Assembly (NCBI RefSeq): GCF_001679665.1
Contig: NZ_CP013244.1
Location: 496,001-560,000 of the forward strand
Length of the DNA: 64,000 nucleotides
DNA from: Candidatus Viadribacter manganicus
Lineage (GTDB): Bacteria > Pseudomonadota > Alphaproteobacteria > Caulobacterales > Aquidulcibacteraceae
Reading direction: 5' to 3'
This document shows, one piece after another, positions 35,460 to 43,866 of this stretch. Numbering within the stretch: the stretch's first letter is position 1; each line of letters starts with the position of its first letter. The notes below the pieces were generated by a model. It was given only the letters and a program-made list of their open reading frames with translations, had not been told where the DNA came from and did not search any database. A program made the translations under genes and the position numbers.

Positions 35460-36943
35460 GGCGACCCCGGCGTCCAGATTGGCGATAGAAACATCGCGAG
35501 CGGATCGGCCAGCACCAGCAACGACAACGTCGCCGCCGCAGCGAGGATCACCGGCGCCGCCAGCAGGATCGATGCGCCGTCAGGCCGCTTGAACGCGTCC
35601 GTCGGCGCGCGCGCAGCAAGGGCATTCGCCGCGAGCGGTCCCAAGTGAATGAATGTCAAAATCGCAGCGACGCTCGCAAGTCCCGCCGCCCAAACCAAGC
35701 CCGATCCAGCCGCCGCCGCAATCAGCCAGAGCTTTGCCCAAGCGCCAGCGAACGGCGGCATGCCGATCATACTCGCCGACGCGATCGCAAAGCCCGCGAA
35801 CGTCCACGGCATCACCCGCCCAAGGCCGGCATAGTCCGCAACCTTCGTGCGCCCGGTGATCGCCGCCGTCGTGCCTGCCGCCATCAGCAAAGTTGCCGCC
35901 GCGCACGCCAGCGCCACAATCTGCAACGCCGCCGCAAACAAACCGGCCGCCGCGTATTGTCCCGGCAACAATGCCAGCAACGCGCCCATCACCACAGCCA
36001 GCGATTGCGCCATCACCGAGTAGGCAAGCCGCTCGCGAATATCCTGCTTCGAAAGTGCGATCACCGCCGCGCCGATCATGCCGATGCCAACGAGAACGAT
36101 CAGCGCCTGCGCGGCCAGCACCGCCTCCGCCATCGCGGTGCCGAACACGAACGTCACCACTTTCAAAATCCCGATACCGCCTGCGGGCAAAACCGCGAGC
36201 GCTTGGATCGCGACCAGCGCCGGAAACGGCCCGGTGCTCGATGCCGGCAGCCACCGGTGCATCGGCGGTATCGCCGCCATGGCGATGCCCAGAACGAACA
36301 ACACCAGCAAGGCATTCGCCGTGAACGCATCGACGCGTCCGGCCAACACCCCGCCCGCCTGGAAATCCAACGCGCCCGCAATCGCGTAGGTCCAGATCAT
36401 CGCCGGCAGGAAGAGCCCGATCGAACTTGCAAGCAGCGTCGCCAAAAACGCGCGTGCAGCGGGCCGTGCTTCTTCATCGCCGCGATGCGCAACCAGCGGG
36501 AACGCTGCCAATGACAACGCTTGGTAAGCAACGAAAAAGCTGAAGAGGTTTGCCGAGAACGCCACAGCCGTGACGCCCGACATCGCCAAAGCGATAAACG
36601 CAAGCAGCCGAGCCGGCGCCTTCTCTTGTTTGGCTCGCACGATCCCCGCAGCATGAACCGCGTGCAAAACGCCAAGTCCGGTCAGCACCACCGCCATCAT
36701 CGCCCCCAGCGGGTCGATCGCGAAGGCAAGATCCACGTTGGGCAAAGGCCGCGCCAACACAATGCGCGCCGTCTCTCCGTGCGCGACAGCGTTCGCCAGA
36801 TAGATCGCGCATCCGCCAGTGAAGAGCGAGAACAAGATGTGGATCAGGTCGCGCAAACCCGGCGGCTTCTGCACGAGCATGATGAGCGCCGCCTGCACCA
36901 GTGGCGCACCCAAAATACAGAAGAGAGCGATCTCAACCGTCAC
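35456..36943 (-). CDS. Mrp-like antiporter, second MrpD-type membrane subunit (divergent)
   Basis: A 495-residue protein of the MrpA/D-NuoL/M/N family with about 14 membrane helices. The GTG start at 36943 is supported by GGAGGG nine bases before it and a GTGA overlap with the upstream stop. Core segments are ANLFSFFVAYQALSLAAFPL (TM5) and AMAAIPPMHRWLPASS (TM7). The conserved TM5 glutamate is Gln141, the TM7 lysine is Met222, and the later KAG lysine is Pro253. These losses suggest it no longer carries protons by the standard path. Confidence 0.85.
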   Translation of the reverse strand: MTVEIALFCILGAPLVQAALIMLVQKPPGLRDLIHILFSLFTGGCAIYLANAVAHGETARIVLARPLPNVDLAFAIDPLGAMMAVVLTGLGVLHAVHAAGIVRAKQEKAPARLLAFIALAMSGVTAVAFSANLFSFFVAYQALSLAAFPLVAHRGDEEARPAARAFLATLLASSIGLFLPAMIWTYAIAGALDFQAGGVLAGRVDAFTANALLVLFVLGIAMAAIPPMHRWLPASSTGPFPALVAIQALAVLPAGGIGILKVVTFVFGTAMAEAVLAAQALIVLVGIGMIGAAVIALSKQDIRERLAYSVMAQSLAVVMGALLALLPGQYAAAGLFAAALQIVALACAAATLLMAAGTTAAITGRTKVADYAGLGRVMPWTFAGFAIASASMIGMPPFAGAWAKLWLIAAAAGSGLVWAAGLASVAAILTFIHLGPLAANALAARAPTDAFKRPDGASILLAAPVILAAAATLSLLVLADPLAMFLSPIWTPGSP

Positions 36944-38400
36944 GGTGAAATCCCTCCGAGCATCAGCGATGCGGAGGCCGCCGCGCGCAGCAACCCACCC
37001 GGCGCCAGGCCCCATCCAATCGCGGCGATCGCCGCAATCAACGCAGGCGCCAGCGTCACGCGCCACACGCCGCCCTCGCCCGCATAGGCGGCATTGGCGC
37101 GCCGGAAGTACATGCGCTCGATCAAACGGCCGCCGTAAAACACGCCTGCAAGCGAGGCGATGATCACAAGACCCGCCGCCCACCACCAACCTGCGCCGAC
37201 ACCAGCCTCAACCAACCGCCATCGCCCCAGAAATCCGATCGTCAGCGGCGCGCCCATCAAACTCAGCGCGCCCGCCGTGATCGCCGCGCTCGCCAATGGC
37301 GCCCGCTGCGCATAGCCATCGAGCATCGCCAACGTCTGCACGCGTCCCGCCGATGCGCCGCCATAGAGCGCCAACGCCGCCGCCGCGAACGCCACCAGCT
37401 GCACCATCGACGCTGCAAAGCCCGCAGGCGAGCCCAGCGCCAAACTCAGCAACACGCACCCTGCTTGGGAAACACCCGCATACGCGGTCAGCCGCAATAA
37501 ATTGCGCGCCCCAACCGCCTGCACGGAGCCAACCACAACACTCACGCCCCCGATGGCCGCAAGCGCCGCCTGAATGCCTTCGCCAATCTCCGGCGCAACC
37601 ATGACGTAGCCCGCCAGCCGCGACATCACCGCAAGCGCGCCCACAATGCCAAGCGCCCCAACACCGAACGTCACCATCGATGTCGAGCGCCCAAGCGCCG
37701 CGGCCCCCCACGCGTGAAGTGGCGCAACACCTGCCTTCACAGCGAGGCCCAAGATCATCAGTCCGGCCCCTGCGCCTGCGAGCCCTGGCATCCGAATATG
37801 CGCGAGCGTCAAGGCTTCCATCGACGATGTGCCCGCCGCGCGCGCAAACAACCCCGCGCCAAGCAGCATCAAGGCAAAGCCAATCCCGCCGAGGCTGAGC
37901 ATCCGCAGAGCGCCGTTAAGCGCTGCTCGATCACGACCGGCGTTGGTCGCAACCACGCCGACAGCCGCGAGCCACGCCGTTTCAACCGCCGCGATGATCG
38001 AGCCCAAATCGCCCGCCAATAATGCGCCGGTCCAGCCCGCGTTGGCGCCAAGCATCAGCGCCAGCGACAATGGCGCAGCCGCGCCGCCGCCATCCTTCAG
38101 CGTAGCGCCCACCGCCCAGATCGCGAACGCGGCGACAACCGCCAATAGCGCCGCCGCAAACGCGCCGATACCGTCGACATGAAGCATCACGCCCACAACT
38201 GCGATCGGCTGCACACCCGCGAGCGCGCGCACTGCAAAATCAACCGCCACCAACGCGCCTGCGCTCGCCACCAGCGCCGCGACGATCCAGCTCAACCGCG
38301 CCGGCCCGCTCACCAGCATCAGCGCCGCGCCAATCAAAGGCGCCAAGATCATGAACAAGGGCGCGTGTTCGCGTGCGAGTTCGAGATAAGCGGCGCTCAT
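36940..38400 (-). CDS. mrpD: Mrp-like antiporter, MrpD-type membrane subunit
   Basis: A 486-residue polytopic protein of the MrpD/NuoN family, the main ion-translocating type of subunit. The key pair is kept: Glu140 in DLGSIIAAVETAWL (TM5) and Lys222 in GLAVKAGVAPLHAW (TM7), at the positions of Glu137 and Lys219 of Bacillus MrpD. It follows the MrpC-like gene with an ATGA overlap and precedes two more paralogs. Of the three paralogs here this is the only one that looks fully competent. Confidence 0.88.
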   Translation of the reverse strand: MSAAYLELAREHAPLFMILAPLIGAALMLVSGPARLSWIVAALVASAGALVAVDFAVRALAGVQPIAVVGVMLHVDGIGAFAAALLAVVAAFAIWAVGATLKDGGGAAAPLSLALMLGANAGWTGALLAGDLGSIIAAVETAWLAAVGVVATNAGRDRAALNGALRMLSLGGIGFALMLLGAGLFARAAGTSSMEALTLAHIRMPGLAGAGAGLMILGLAVKAGVAPLHAWGAAALGRSTSMVTFGVGALGIVGALAVMSRLAGYVMVAPEIGEGIQAALAAIGGVSVVVGSVQAVGARNLLRLTAYAGVSQAGCVLLSLALGSPAGFAASMVQLVAFAAAALALYGGASAGRVQTLAMLDGYAQRAPLASAAITAGALSLMGAPLTIGFLGRWRLVEAGVGAGWWWAAGLVIIASLAGVFYGGRLIERMYFRRANAAYAGEGGVWRVTLAPALIAAIAAIGWGLAPGGLLRAAASASLMLGGISP

Positions 38401-38726
38401 GACGCACGATCCTGCGCGTCGTCGTCAGCATCCGCCGCATCGATCTCCACCGCGTCGATGGCGCTGTAAGCCTCCTGCAAACGCACCACTAACGCCGCGC
38501 CGATAGCTGTCTGCGCAAACAACACGGCGACGCCAACAATCAACGCGCCATCAGAGGCGCCAAGCGCCGCCAAGCCCCCGATCGCGCCAAAGCCAGCGAT
38601 CAGCAATCCCGCAAGGCGCTTAATCGCGTTACTCAACAACAACACCGCGGCTGCGCCGATCATCACCAGCGCCACGGCACAAGCGGCCAAGATCGGTTCC
38701 AGCGAGAATGCGGTGGGGCCAATCAC
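38397..38726 (-). CDS. mrpC: MrpC/NuoK-like antiporter subunit
   Basis: A 109-residue protein with three membrane helices (about 9-30, 33-56 and 62-84). It includes LLLSNAIKRLAGLLIAGFGAI and VLFAQTAIGAALVVRLQEAY, which correspond to NuoK/MrpC. The acidic cytoplasmic tail (DAADADDDAQD) is longer than usual. Its start overlaps the MrpB-like gene and its stop overlaps mrpD, as throughout the operon. Confidence 0.85.
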   Translation of the reverse strand: MIGPTAFSLEPILAACAVALVMIGAAAVLLLSNAIKRLAGLLIAGFGAIGGLAALGASDGALIVGVAVLFAQTAIGAALVVRLQEAYSAIDAVEIDAADADDDAQDRAS

Positions 38727-39109
38727 AGTTCACCGTCCCGCAAAGTCGGCGCACGCCCGAACAACACCTGCAGCACTAGAGCGCTCGCGCCAATCGTCGC
38801 CGCGAAAGCGCCCGCCTCCATTGCTTGGCTCGCATACGCAAAGCCCGGCAGTCCCGCGCTCGCGCCGGTTGCGACCACTCCAAGCGCCAAGGTCAGCCGT
38901 GCCAACGGCGTTGGATACGCTGCACGCGCCGCCGCCGCGCCGAACGTCAACGCGTGCAGCAACAGCATCAACCCAAACGCCAGACCCGCGACGAAGCCGA
39001 CGCCGCCGCCCGCCGCCGCGCCCGAAAGCAAAGCCAGAGCGAACAGCGCGATGAGCGGCGCAAAGAAGCGCGCCGCCGCCGCGACGATGACATGGGCGCC
39101 GAGCTTCAT
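38723..39109 (-). CDS. mrpB: MrpB-like antiporter subunit
   Basis: A 128-residue protein with four membrane helices. It starts MKLGAHVIVAAAARFFAPLIAL and contains GGGVGFVAGLAFGLMLLLHALTF-like segments, typical of MnhB/MrpB (GGGFQGGVVLA...). The start at 39109 makes an ATGA overlap with the preceding gene; the open frame further upstream is a shadow of that gene. MrpB usually pairs with the MbhD-type module encoded just upstream. Confidence 0.82.
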   Translation of the reverse strand: MKLGAHVIVAAAARFFAPLIALFALALLSGAAAGGGVGFVAGLAFGLMLLLHALTFGAAAARAAYPTPLARLTLALGVVATGASAGLPGFAYASQAMEAGAFAATIGASALVLQVLFGRAPTLRDGEL

Positions 39110-39591
39110 GCGTCGCTCTCGCGACGCCGCATCAACGCACCGCGCTCGCCATAGCCGAGCATGCCCGCGCACGCCACGCCCGCCACCAGCACGATCGGCG
39201 CAAGCCAAAAACTCAAGCCGCCAAGTTCGCCACTGATCGTCACTGGCGGCGCCCGCAGCAATTCCGCCAACGGCCACCACACAGCGCTCGTTGCAATCGC
39301 CGCGCAGAGTAGGCTCACCCAAGGCAAGCGCCGTAGGCCACCTTTCGTCGTGCGCGCGCTCAACGACATCGCCGCCATCAGCAAAACCGGCGCCCACGCC
39401 GCCGCGAACAACGCTAACGCCAATCCGCCTTGGCCCGAGCGCAACAGCAAAACCGCCGCCGCCACCGCGACACCCGCCGTCAGCAAATGCATGCAAGTCA
39501 CAAACAACGAACGCGCTGCGAGCGCGCCAATCGAAGACGCAATCGCCACGCCCATCAGCGCGAGCGCCAACCATGGAAGCGCGGCGATCAT
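39106..39591 (-). CDS. MbhD/DUF4040-like antiporter subunit
   Basis: A 161-residue membrane protein with five or six helices. The first half (VAIASSIGALAARSLFVTCMH then AAAVLLLRSGQGGLALALF) resembles the DUF4040/MbhD module. In canonical bacteria that module is the C-terminal part of the long MrpA; here it stands alone, as in archaeal Mbh-type clusters. The second half adds helices not matched to a known module. It overlaps mrpG and mrpB. Confidence 0.7.
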   Translation of the reverse strand: MIAALPWLALALMGVAIASSIGALAARSLFVTCMHLLTAGVAVAAAVLLLRSGQGGLALALFAAAWAPVLLMAAMSLSARTTKGGLRRLPWVSLLCAAIATSAVWWPLAELLRAPPVTISGELGGLSFWLAPIVLVAGVACAGMLGYGERGALMRRRESDA

Positions 39592-39956
39592 GGCGGTGTG
39601 CTCTTATGCGTCGCGCCTGGCCGCGGCGCAGCGTAACGCCCCGCAATCGGCGCAAGACCGGCCGCATGCGCCGCCTGCGCCACCAAATGCGTAAGCGTCG
39701 GCCCAAGCGCCATCAACAACGCCGCGAGCAACAGCAAGCGAACCGCAATGGCCCAATCCGGCGCGGCAATTGCGAGCCCAATCACCACAATCACCGAACC
39801 AACCACATCAGCGACATTCGCCGCATGCAAGCGCGTGTAGAGATCAGGAAAACGCAGCAAGCCCAGTGATCCACCCGCAATCAGCAACAAGCCGGCAGCG
39901 ACGACAATGCCGGACACGCCCAGCTGCAAGAATTCAAGCACAGCGCCCGCGTCCAT
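39588..39956 (-). CDS. mrpG: MrpG antiporter subunit
   Basis: A 122-residue protein with three membrane helices and the MrpG hallmark GLLRFPDLYTRLHAANVADV after the first helix. The C-terminal 30 residues (AGLAPIAGRYAAPRPG) are polar. The start shares one base with the mrpF stop (TAATG). Confidence 0.93.
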   Translation of the reverse strand: MDAGAVLEFLQLGVSGIVVAAGLLLIAGGSLGLLRFPDLYTRLHAANVADVVGSVIVVIGLAIAAPDWAIAVRLLLLAALLMALGPTLTHLVAQAAHAAGLAPIAGRYAAPRPGATHKSTPP

Positions 39957-40240
39957 TAGAGGTCCTCCGCGCGCGCCAACGGCGCCTGGAAGGTCCGCAG
40001 ACGGAAGAATTTCAACACCGCGACATTCGCCACCATGCTTGCCAGCACGAACGCGAGCGCAGCGTCAACGAACACGGCGCGCCCGGCAATGACACCGCCC
40101 GCCGCCACGATAATCGCGATCTTAATGATCACGCCGTTTGCCGCGAGCGTGCGATCATAGAGCGTAGGCCCAACGAAAAGCCGCACCACGCACAGCAACA
40201 ACGCTATGCCAACGCCGATAGCCGCCGCGAGCGCCGTCAT
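39956..40240 (-). CDS. mrpF: MrpF antiporter subunit
   Basis: A 94-residue protein with three membrane helices and the conserved RLFVGPTLYDRTLAANG loop followed by FVDAALAFVLASMVANVAVL, diagnostic for MrpF/PhaF. It overlaps mrpE by four bases. Confidence 0.94.
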   Translation of the reverse strand: MTALAAAIGVGIALLLCVVRLFVGPTLYDRTLAANGVIIKIAIIVAAGGVIAGRAVFVDAALAFVLASMVANVAVLKFFRLRTFQAPLARAEDL

Positions 40241-40704
40241 GCGCGCCCTCCGCCGACGACATGTTCTTCTAATCGTCCAAGATCGGCGGGATCGATCGCG
40301 TCTTCATTGAGAACGTGCACCAGCATGCCGTCCGCATCGGTCTCGACCACTGCCATGCCCGGCGTTGCACTGATCATGTTCGCGAACGATGCGCGCTCGG
40401 CGGAGCGATTGGCCCGCGAACGTACGCGCACCAACGCTGGCTTCATCGTCACGTCAGCAGAAAGCGCAGCGCGCAACGTCGCCAGCGAGCCACGCGCCAC
40501 AGCGCCTGCACGCGCCGCACTCAGCGCCAGCAAACGCGGCGCACGCGCGAACGCACTGCTCGCGCCGCCGAACCGCATCGCAACCAGCACGCACACGAAG
40601 CTCGCGCTCACCGCGAAAACCCAATCCTGTGGAGAACTCGCGCGCTGCGTGGCCAACATCCACAAGACGGCCAAGCCAGCCAGCATTGCTGCGGCGTGAA
40701 GCAT
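40237..40704 (-). CDS. mrpE: MrpE antiporter subunit
   Basis: A 155-residue protein with N-terminal membrane helices (about 3-20 and 28-45) and a soluble domain containing TMKPALVRVRSRANRSAE, TPGMAVVETDADGMLVHVLN and a final acidic helix, the MrpE/MnhE pattern. The start at 40704 is preferred because GGGGAGG lies seven bases before it; an ATG-like start at 40728 lacks a ribosome site. It is the first gene of the antiporter operon, 87 bases downstream of the DUF2336 stop. Confidence 0.9.
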   Translation of the reverse strand: MLHAAAMLAGLAVLWMLATQRASSPQDWVFAVSASFVCVLVAMRFGGASSAFARAPRLLALSAARAGAVARGSLATLRAALSADVTMKPALVRVRSRANRSAERASFANMISATPGMAVVETDADGMLVHVLNEDAIDPADLGRLEEHVVGGGRA

Positions 40705-40791
40705 TTGTTCGCCTCCCCGCGCCGCCAATCGCGCGACGCCAAGGCTTAAACCCGCCGTTTTGGATTCGCCAGATTTAACCGGCGTGCAAAC

Positions 40792-42012
40792 TCAGCCGTT
40801 GCGGCTGAACAACAGCGCGGCGTTGCGCCGCGCCAACGACAATTCGAGCACTTCGTTGCCGTAAGTTTGATGTTCAATTCCCGCCGCATCGGCGGTGAAC
40901 GACCAATTCCAATACCGCAACACAGTCTGCGCCTTCGCTGTCGCAAGTGTGTCAAACACATAGACGGCGCGACCGAGCGGATTGTCAGGCGAATCCGGAT
41001 CGCCGCCAGGGCGCCGCAGCGCTTTCCACAGCCCGATCATCAGCGGCCGCTTCAAACCAACAGCTTTGCAGAACACGCCGATCGCTTCACCGCCCGCGTC
41101 GGCAAACACTTGCGCCGCGGTTGTAGGCTTCACGCCCGCCAAATGCGCGATCTCGTGGATAAGTCCGCGCTCAAGTCCCCCTTCGGCGGCGGCGAGCGCG
41201 CCCTCAAGTGACTTATACGGACTCTGCGCGGCGGCGGCGCGATTGCGCTGGCGCCGTTCGATAACTTGCAGCGTCTTGCGGGTATCTGCGTCGGCCCAGC
41301 CCTCAGCCGCCGCAAGCTTGAACACTTCGCCGAGCTCTTGGATCAAAACCTGGCGATCGACCGCGAAACGACGCAGGATTTGCAAGCGCGGCTGGTGCGC
41401 TGCCCACCAGAACAAAACCAGAGCCTGCGTCGGCCGCAATTCCGTGCGCGGAACGAGCAGCGCCGGCAGCGCGGGCGCCTGTCGCGATTTTGCGACAACA
41501 ATATCCACGCCCTGTGTCGAGAGCCGCGCCGTCTGGTTGCGCAGCACCGCCTCGATCGTGACCGCATCGCCCGTCTGCAACAGAGCATCGGTGATCGGCT
41601 CACCCAATCCGCGCCGCTTGGCGATCGCCAGCCAGTGCGAGGAAGTCCCCGCACGCACGGTCGCTATGAGATCGGAATCGTCAAAGCCGACGCCGTTCTC
41701 GAGCAAATCTCCCGCAACGCTGATTTCGTCGCGCGCCAGGTAACGCAACAATGCCTTCGGCGCGTCCTGCACCCGGATCAGCCCGTGCGCGCAGCGCCGC
41801 CGCAGATCGACATTGGTGGTTCGCAACAACCCGACCAGAATGTCCGCCGCCAGTTGCCGCTCATAAGCAGGTAGGCGCGTTTCCGGCCACGAAACGATCT
41901 CACACAGGCGCTGCACTAGCGCGAGCCGCGCCTTGGGGGCGTGCGGCTCGGTCAACTCCAGCGGCGGCGGAGGATCAGAGAACTCCGCCCGTGGTTGATT
42001 CGGTAGCGCCAT
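40792..42012 (-). CDS. DUF2336-like protein
   Basis: A 406-residue soluble, mostly helical protein. An N-terminal Pro-rich lead is followed by ARLALVQRLCEIVSWPETRLP-type helices and paired repeats (LLRYLARDEISVAGDLLEN, SHWLAIAKRRGLGEPITDAL). A C-terminal half ends AQVFADAGGEAIGVFCKAVG, resembling the GLAMICRAAGI region of the DUF2336 protein at 25445. It is read in the same direction as the Mrp operon and could be co-transcribed with it, but the 87-base gap allows a separate promoter. Function is unknown. Confidence 0.72.
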   Translation of the reverse strand: MALPNQPRAEFSDPPPPLELTEPHAPKARLALVQRLCEIVSWPETRLPAYERQLAADILVGLLRTTNVDLRRRCAHGLIRVQDAPKALLRYLARDEISVAGDLLENGVGFDDSDLIATVRAGTSSHWLAIAKRRGLGEPITDALLQTGDAVTIEAVLRNQTARLSTQGVDIVVAKSRQAPALPALLVPRTELRPTQALVLFWWAAHQPRLQILRRFAVDRQVLIQELGEVFKLAAAEGWADADTRKTLQVIERRQRNRAAAAQSPYKSLEGALAAAEGGLERGLIHEIAHLAGVKPTTAAQVFADAGGEAIGVFCKAVGLKRPLMIGLWKALRRPGGDPDSPDNPLGRAVYVFDTLATAKAQTVLRYWNWSFTADAAGIEHQTYGNEVLELSLARRNAALLFSRNG

Positions 42013-42087
42013 CGAAGCAAGCGAGCACGCGCTGCGTTAAGCTCGCGTCAACGACCTGCAGACTGGACCCGCCCCGGTGCGGCGACT

Positions 42088-43386
42088 ATGGCAAATGCCA
42101 TGGAGCCAGAGGCAGGCCAGGGACGCAAACCCGGTTTCGGCATCGTGTCCGAGCTCAACCTCTATTATGCGCTCGTCGGCTGCTACTTCTTTGCCTTCGG
42201 GATGCAGTTCGTTCTGTTCCCCTCGCTCGTCGCCTTTGTGCTGACGGCAACCCCAGCCGGCATCGGCCTTGCCCAATCGGCGCTCTCAGCGCCAATGTTT
42301 TGCCTGCTGCTGTTTGGCGGTTTGCTGGCCGAACGCGTGCGCGCCGGCCCGATGCTCGCAAAGCTCAATCTCGCCTTCGCCTTCATGAGCGTTGCGTTGG
42401 CCGGTGTCGTCGCATCAGGCGGCCTCACTTATGAGCGGCTCATTGCTTACGCGATTATCGTCGGCTGTTGCGCGGCCTTCATGATGCCGGTCCGCGACGC
42501 GGCCTTGAACGGCATCGTCGGGCGCGAAGCCGAACTCGGCAAACATACCCCAATCGCCACCGCCGCCGCCGTCACCACCGCCGTGCAAATCGGCGCGCAA
42601 ATCGCCGGCATTCTCGTTGCCCGTTTCGCAGGCTCGAACCCCGCGCCATACATTGCCCTCCAGGCCCTGGCGCTCTCCATCGGCGCTGCGATCTGCCTCG
42701 GCCTGCAAGCCCCCAAGCCACACGGCCACGAGCGCAGCGTCCAAGGCGCGCTGCGCGATCTCCGCGACGGCCTCGTCTATTCCTTCAAAGATCCAGTCAT
42801 GTCGCCGATGCTTATCTCGGCGGCGTATGTCGGCGTCTTCGTCATTGGCTCGTTCCAGGTTCTGTTTCCGCTCATCGTGCGCGAGGCCTATGGCGGCGAT
42901 GCACGCACACAAGCGAGCCAGCTCGGCGCGCTCTTCGCCTTCTTCTGGGGCGCCTCGTTCGTTTCAGCCGTCATTCTAAGCCGTCTGAAGCCATTGTTGC
43001 GGCCTGGCCGCGCGCTCATCGCCTCACACCTCATCGGCGCCGCGACGCTGTTCACCTTCGGCTTTCACAAGCCCTTCGCGCTCTTTGCGCTCATCGTCGT
43101 GTTGTGGGGATTTGCAGCGGGCGTGGCGATCTCGACCAGCCGTACGATCGTGCAAAGCGCCGCCGGCCAGCGTTATCTTGGCCGCGTGCTCGCTGTCTAT
43201 TCGATGGGGTTCATGGGCGGGGCGCCGATCGGCTCGGCTCTGGTCGGCTTCGCGGCCGGCGAATTCGGCCCGAGAGCCGCAGCGTTTGCGCCAGCCCTTG
43301 GGCTGGCGCTCGCTGCTTTGGCTTTAGCTGTGTTCACGCCGTTATGGCGTTACGCACCAACGCAGATCAGTGATCAGGACGCGTAA
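42088..43386 (+). CDS. Major facilitator superfamily transporter
   Basis: A 432-residue protein with 12 membrane helices and the MFS loop GGLLAERVRAGPMLAK between helices 2 and 3. The N-half motif MMPVRDAALNGIVGREAEL and a C-half SRTIVQSAAGQRYLGRVLAVYSMGF fit the MFS_3/enterobactin exporter-like branch. The substrate cannot be predicted. It is divergent from the DUF2336 gene and its last 20 bases overlap the 3' end of the convergent small gene at 43367. Confidence 0.88.
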   Translation: MANAMEPEAGQGRKPGFGIVSELNLYYALVGCYFFAFGMQFVLFPSLVAFVLTATPAGIGLAQSALSAPMFCLLLFGGLLAERVRAGPMLAKLNLAFAFMSVALAGVVASGGLTYERLIAYAIIVGCCAAFMMPVRDAALNGIVGREAELGKHTPIATAAAVTTAVQIGAQIAGILVARFAGSNPAPYIALQALALSIGAAICLGLQAPKPHGHERSVQGALRDLRDGLVYSFKDPVMSPMLISAAYVGVFVIGSFQVLFPLIVREAYGGDARTQASQLGALFAFFWGASFVSAVILSRLKPLLRPGRALIASHLIGAATLFTFGFHKPFALFALIVVLWGFAAGVAISTSRTIVQSAAGQRYLGRVLAVYSMGFMGGAPIGSALVGFAAGEFGPRAAAFAPALGLALAALALAVFTPLWRYAPTQISDQDA

Positions 43387-43759
43387 GCGTGCCGCCACGT
43401 TCACGACGGCCCGAGCTTGCGCCGCCGCGTGCGTTGTACTCGGTGTTCTCAGCCGCAAAGCGTTCGATCGTCGAGTTCGTTTCCGTCAATCCGCCATTGT
43501 AGGCGCCAACCGCCGTTTGCGCCTGAGTTTGCAGCGCTTGCGCGGCAGCTTGGCAGGCGGCGAGTTCAGTGGTGCGCGTCGTGCGCCATGCTTCAAACGC
43601 CGCACGCGCATCGCGCATTTCGTTATTGCTGGCGGTTGCGCCATCAGGGATCGACGGCGCTGCAGTGAATGCGCATTGCGTAGGTGCAGACGTCGTCTGG
43701 GCGAAGGCCGGCGCCGCCAGCAGAGCAAACGCGGCGGTCGCGCCGAGCAGAACTTTCAT
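43367..43759 (-). CDS. Small secreted protein of unknown function
   Basis: A 130-residue protein with a signal peptide (MKVLLGATAAFALLAAPAFA). The mature part has two cysteines (PTQCAFTAAP, ELAACQAAAQ), a helical Ala/Gln/Glu-rich middle and a basic Gly/Arg tail (SSGRRERGGTLTR). I start it at 43759, where GGAGAAAATTACG precedes the ATG. It has no recognised family. Confidence 0.7.
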   Translation of the reverse strand: MKVLLGATAAFALLAAPAFAQTTSAPTQCAFTAAPSIPDGATASNNEMRDARAAFEAWRTTRTTELAACQAAAQALQTQAQTAVGAYNGGLTETNSTIERFAAENTEYNARGGASSGRRERGGTLTRPDH

Positions 43760-43812
43760 CGTAATTTTCTCCAGTCCAGATGGCGTGTCTTTATCCCTCA
43801 GCGCCGGGATTT

Positions 43813-43851
43813 GCGAGCCAATCACGGCCAAAATGCGGTGATTGGCCTCGC
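43813..43851. repeat. Strong inverted repeat, possible end of the exb/ton transcript
   Basis: GCGAGCCAATCAC pairs with GTGATTGGCCTCGC across a 12-base loop, with one bulged base. It lies 16 bases beyond the stop of the last tonB gene and upstream of the small secreted gene. No T-tract follows on either strand, so it may be a Rho-linked terminator, an mRNA-stabilising hairpin or a protein site. Confidence 0.55.
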
Positions 43852-43866
43852 ATTTCCCCCCAACGT

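Noticed and set aside
36940..37189. Upstream extension of the second MrpD-type frame to 37189
   Set aside because: It runs through the end of the first MrpD gene; the GTG at 36943 has a GGAGGG site and the usual four-base overlap.
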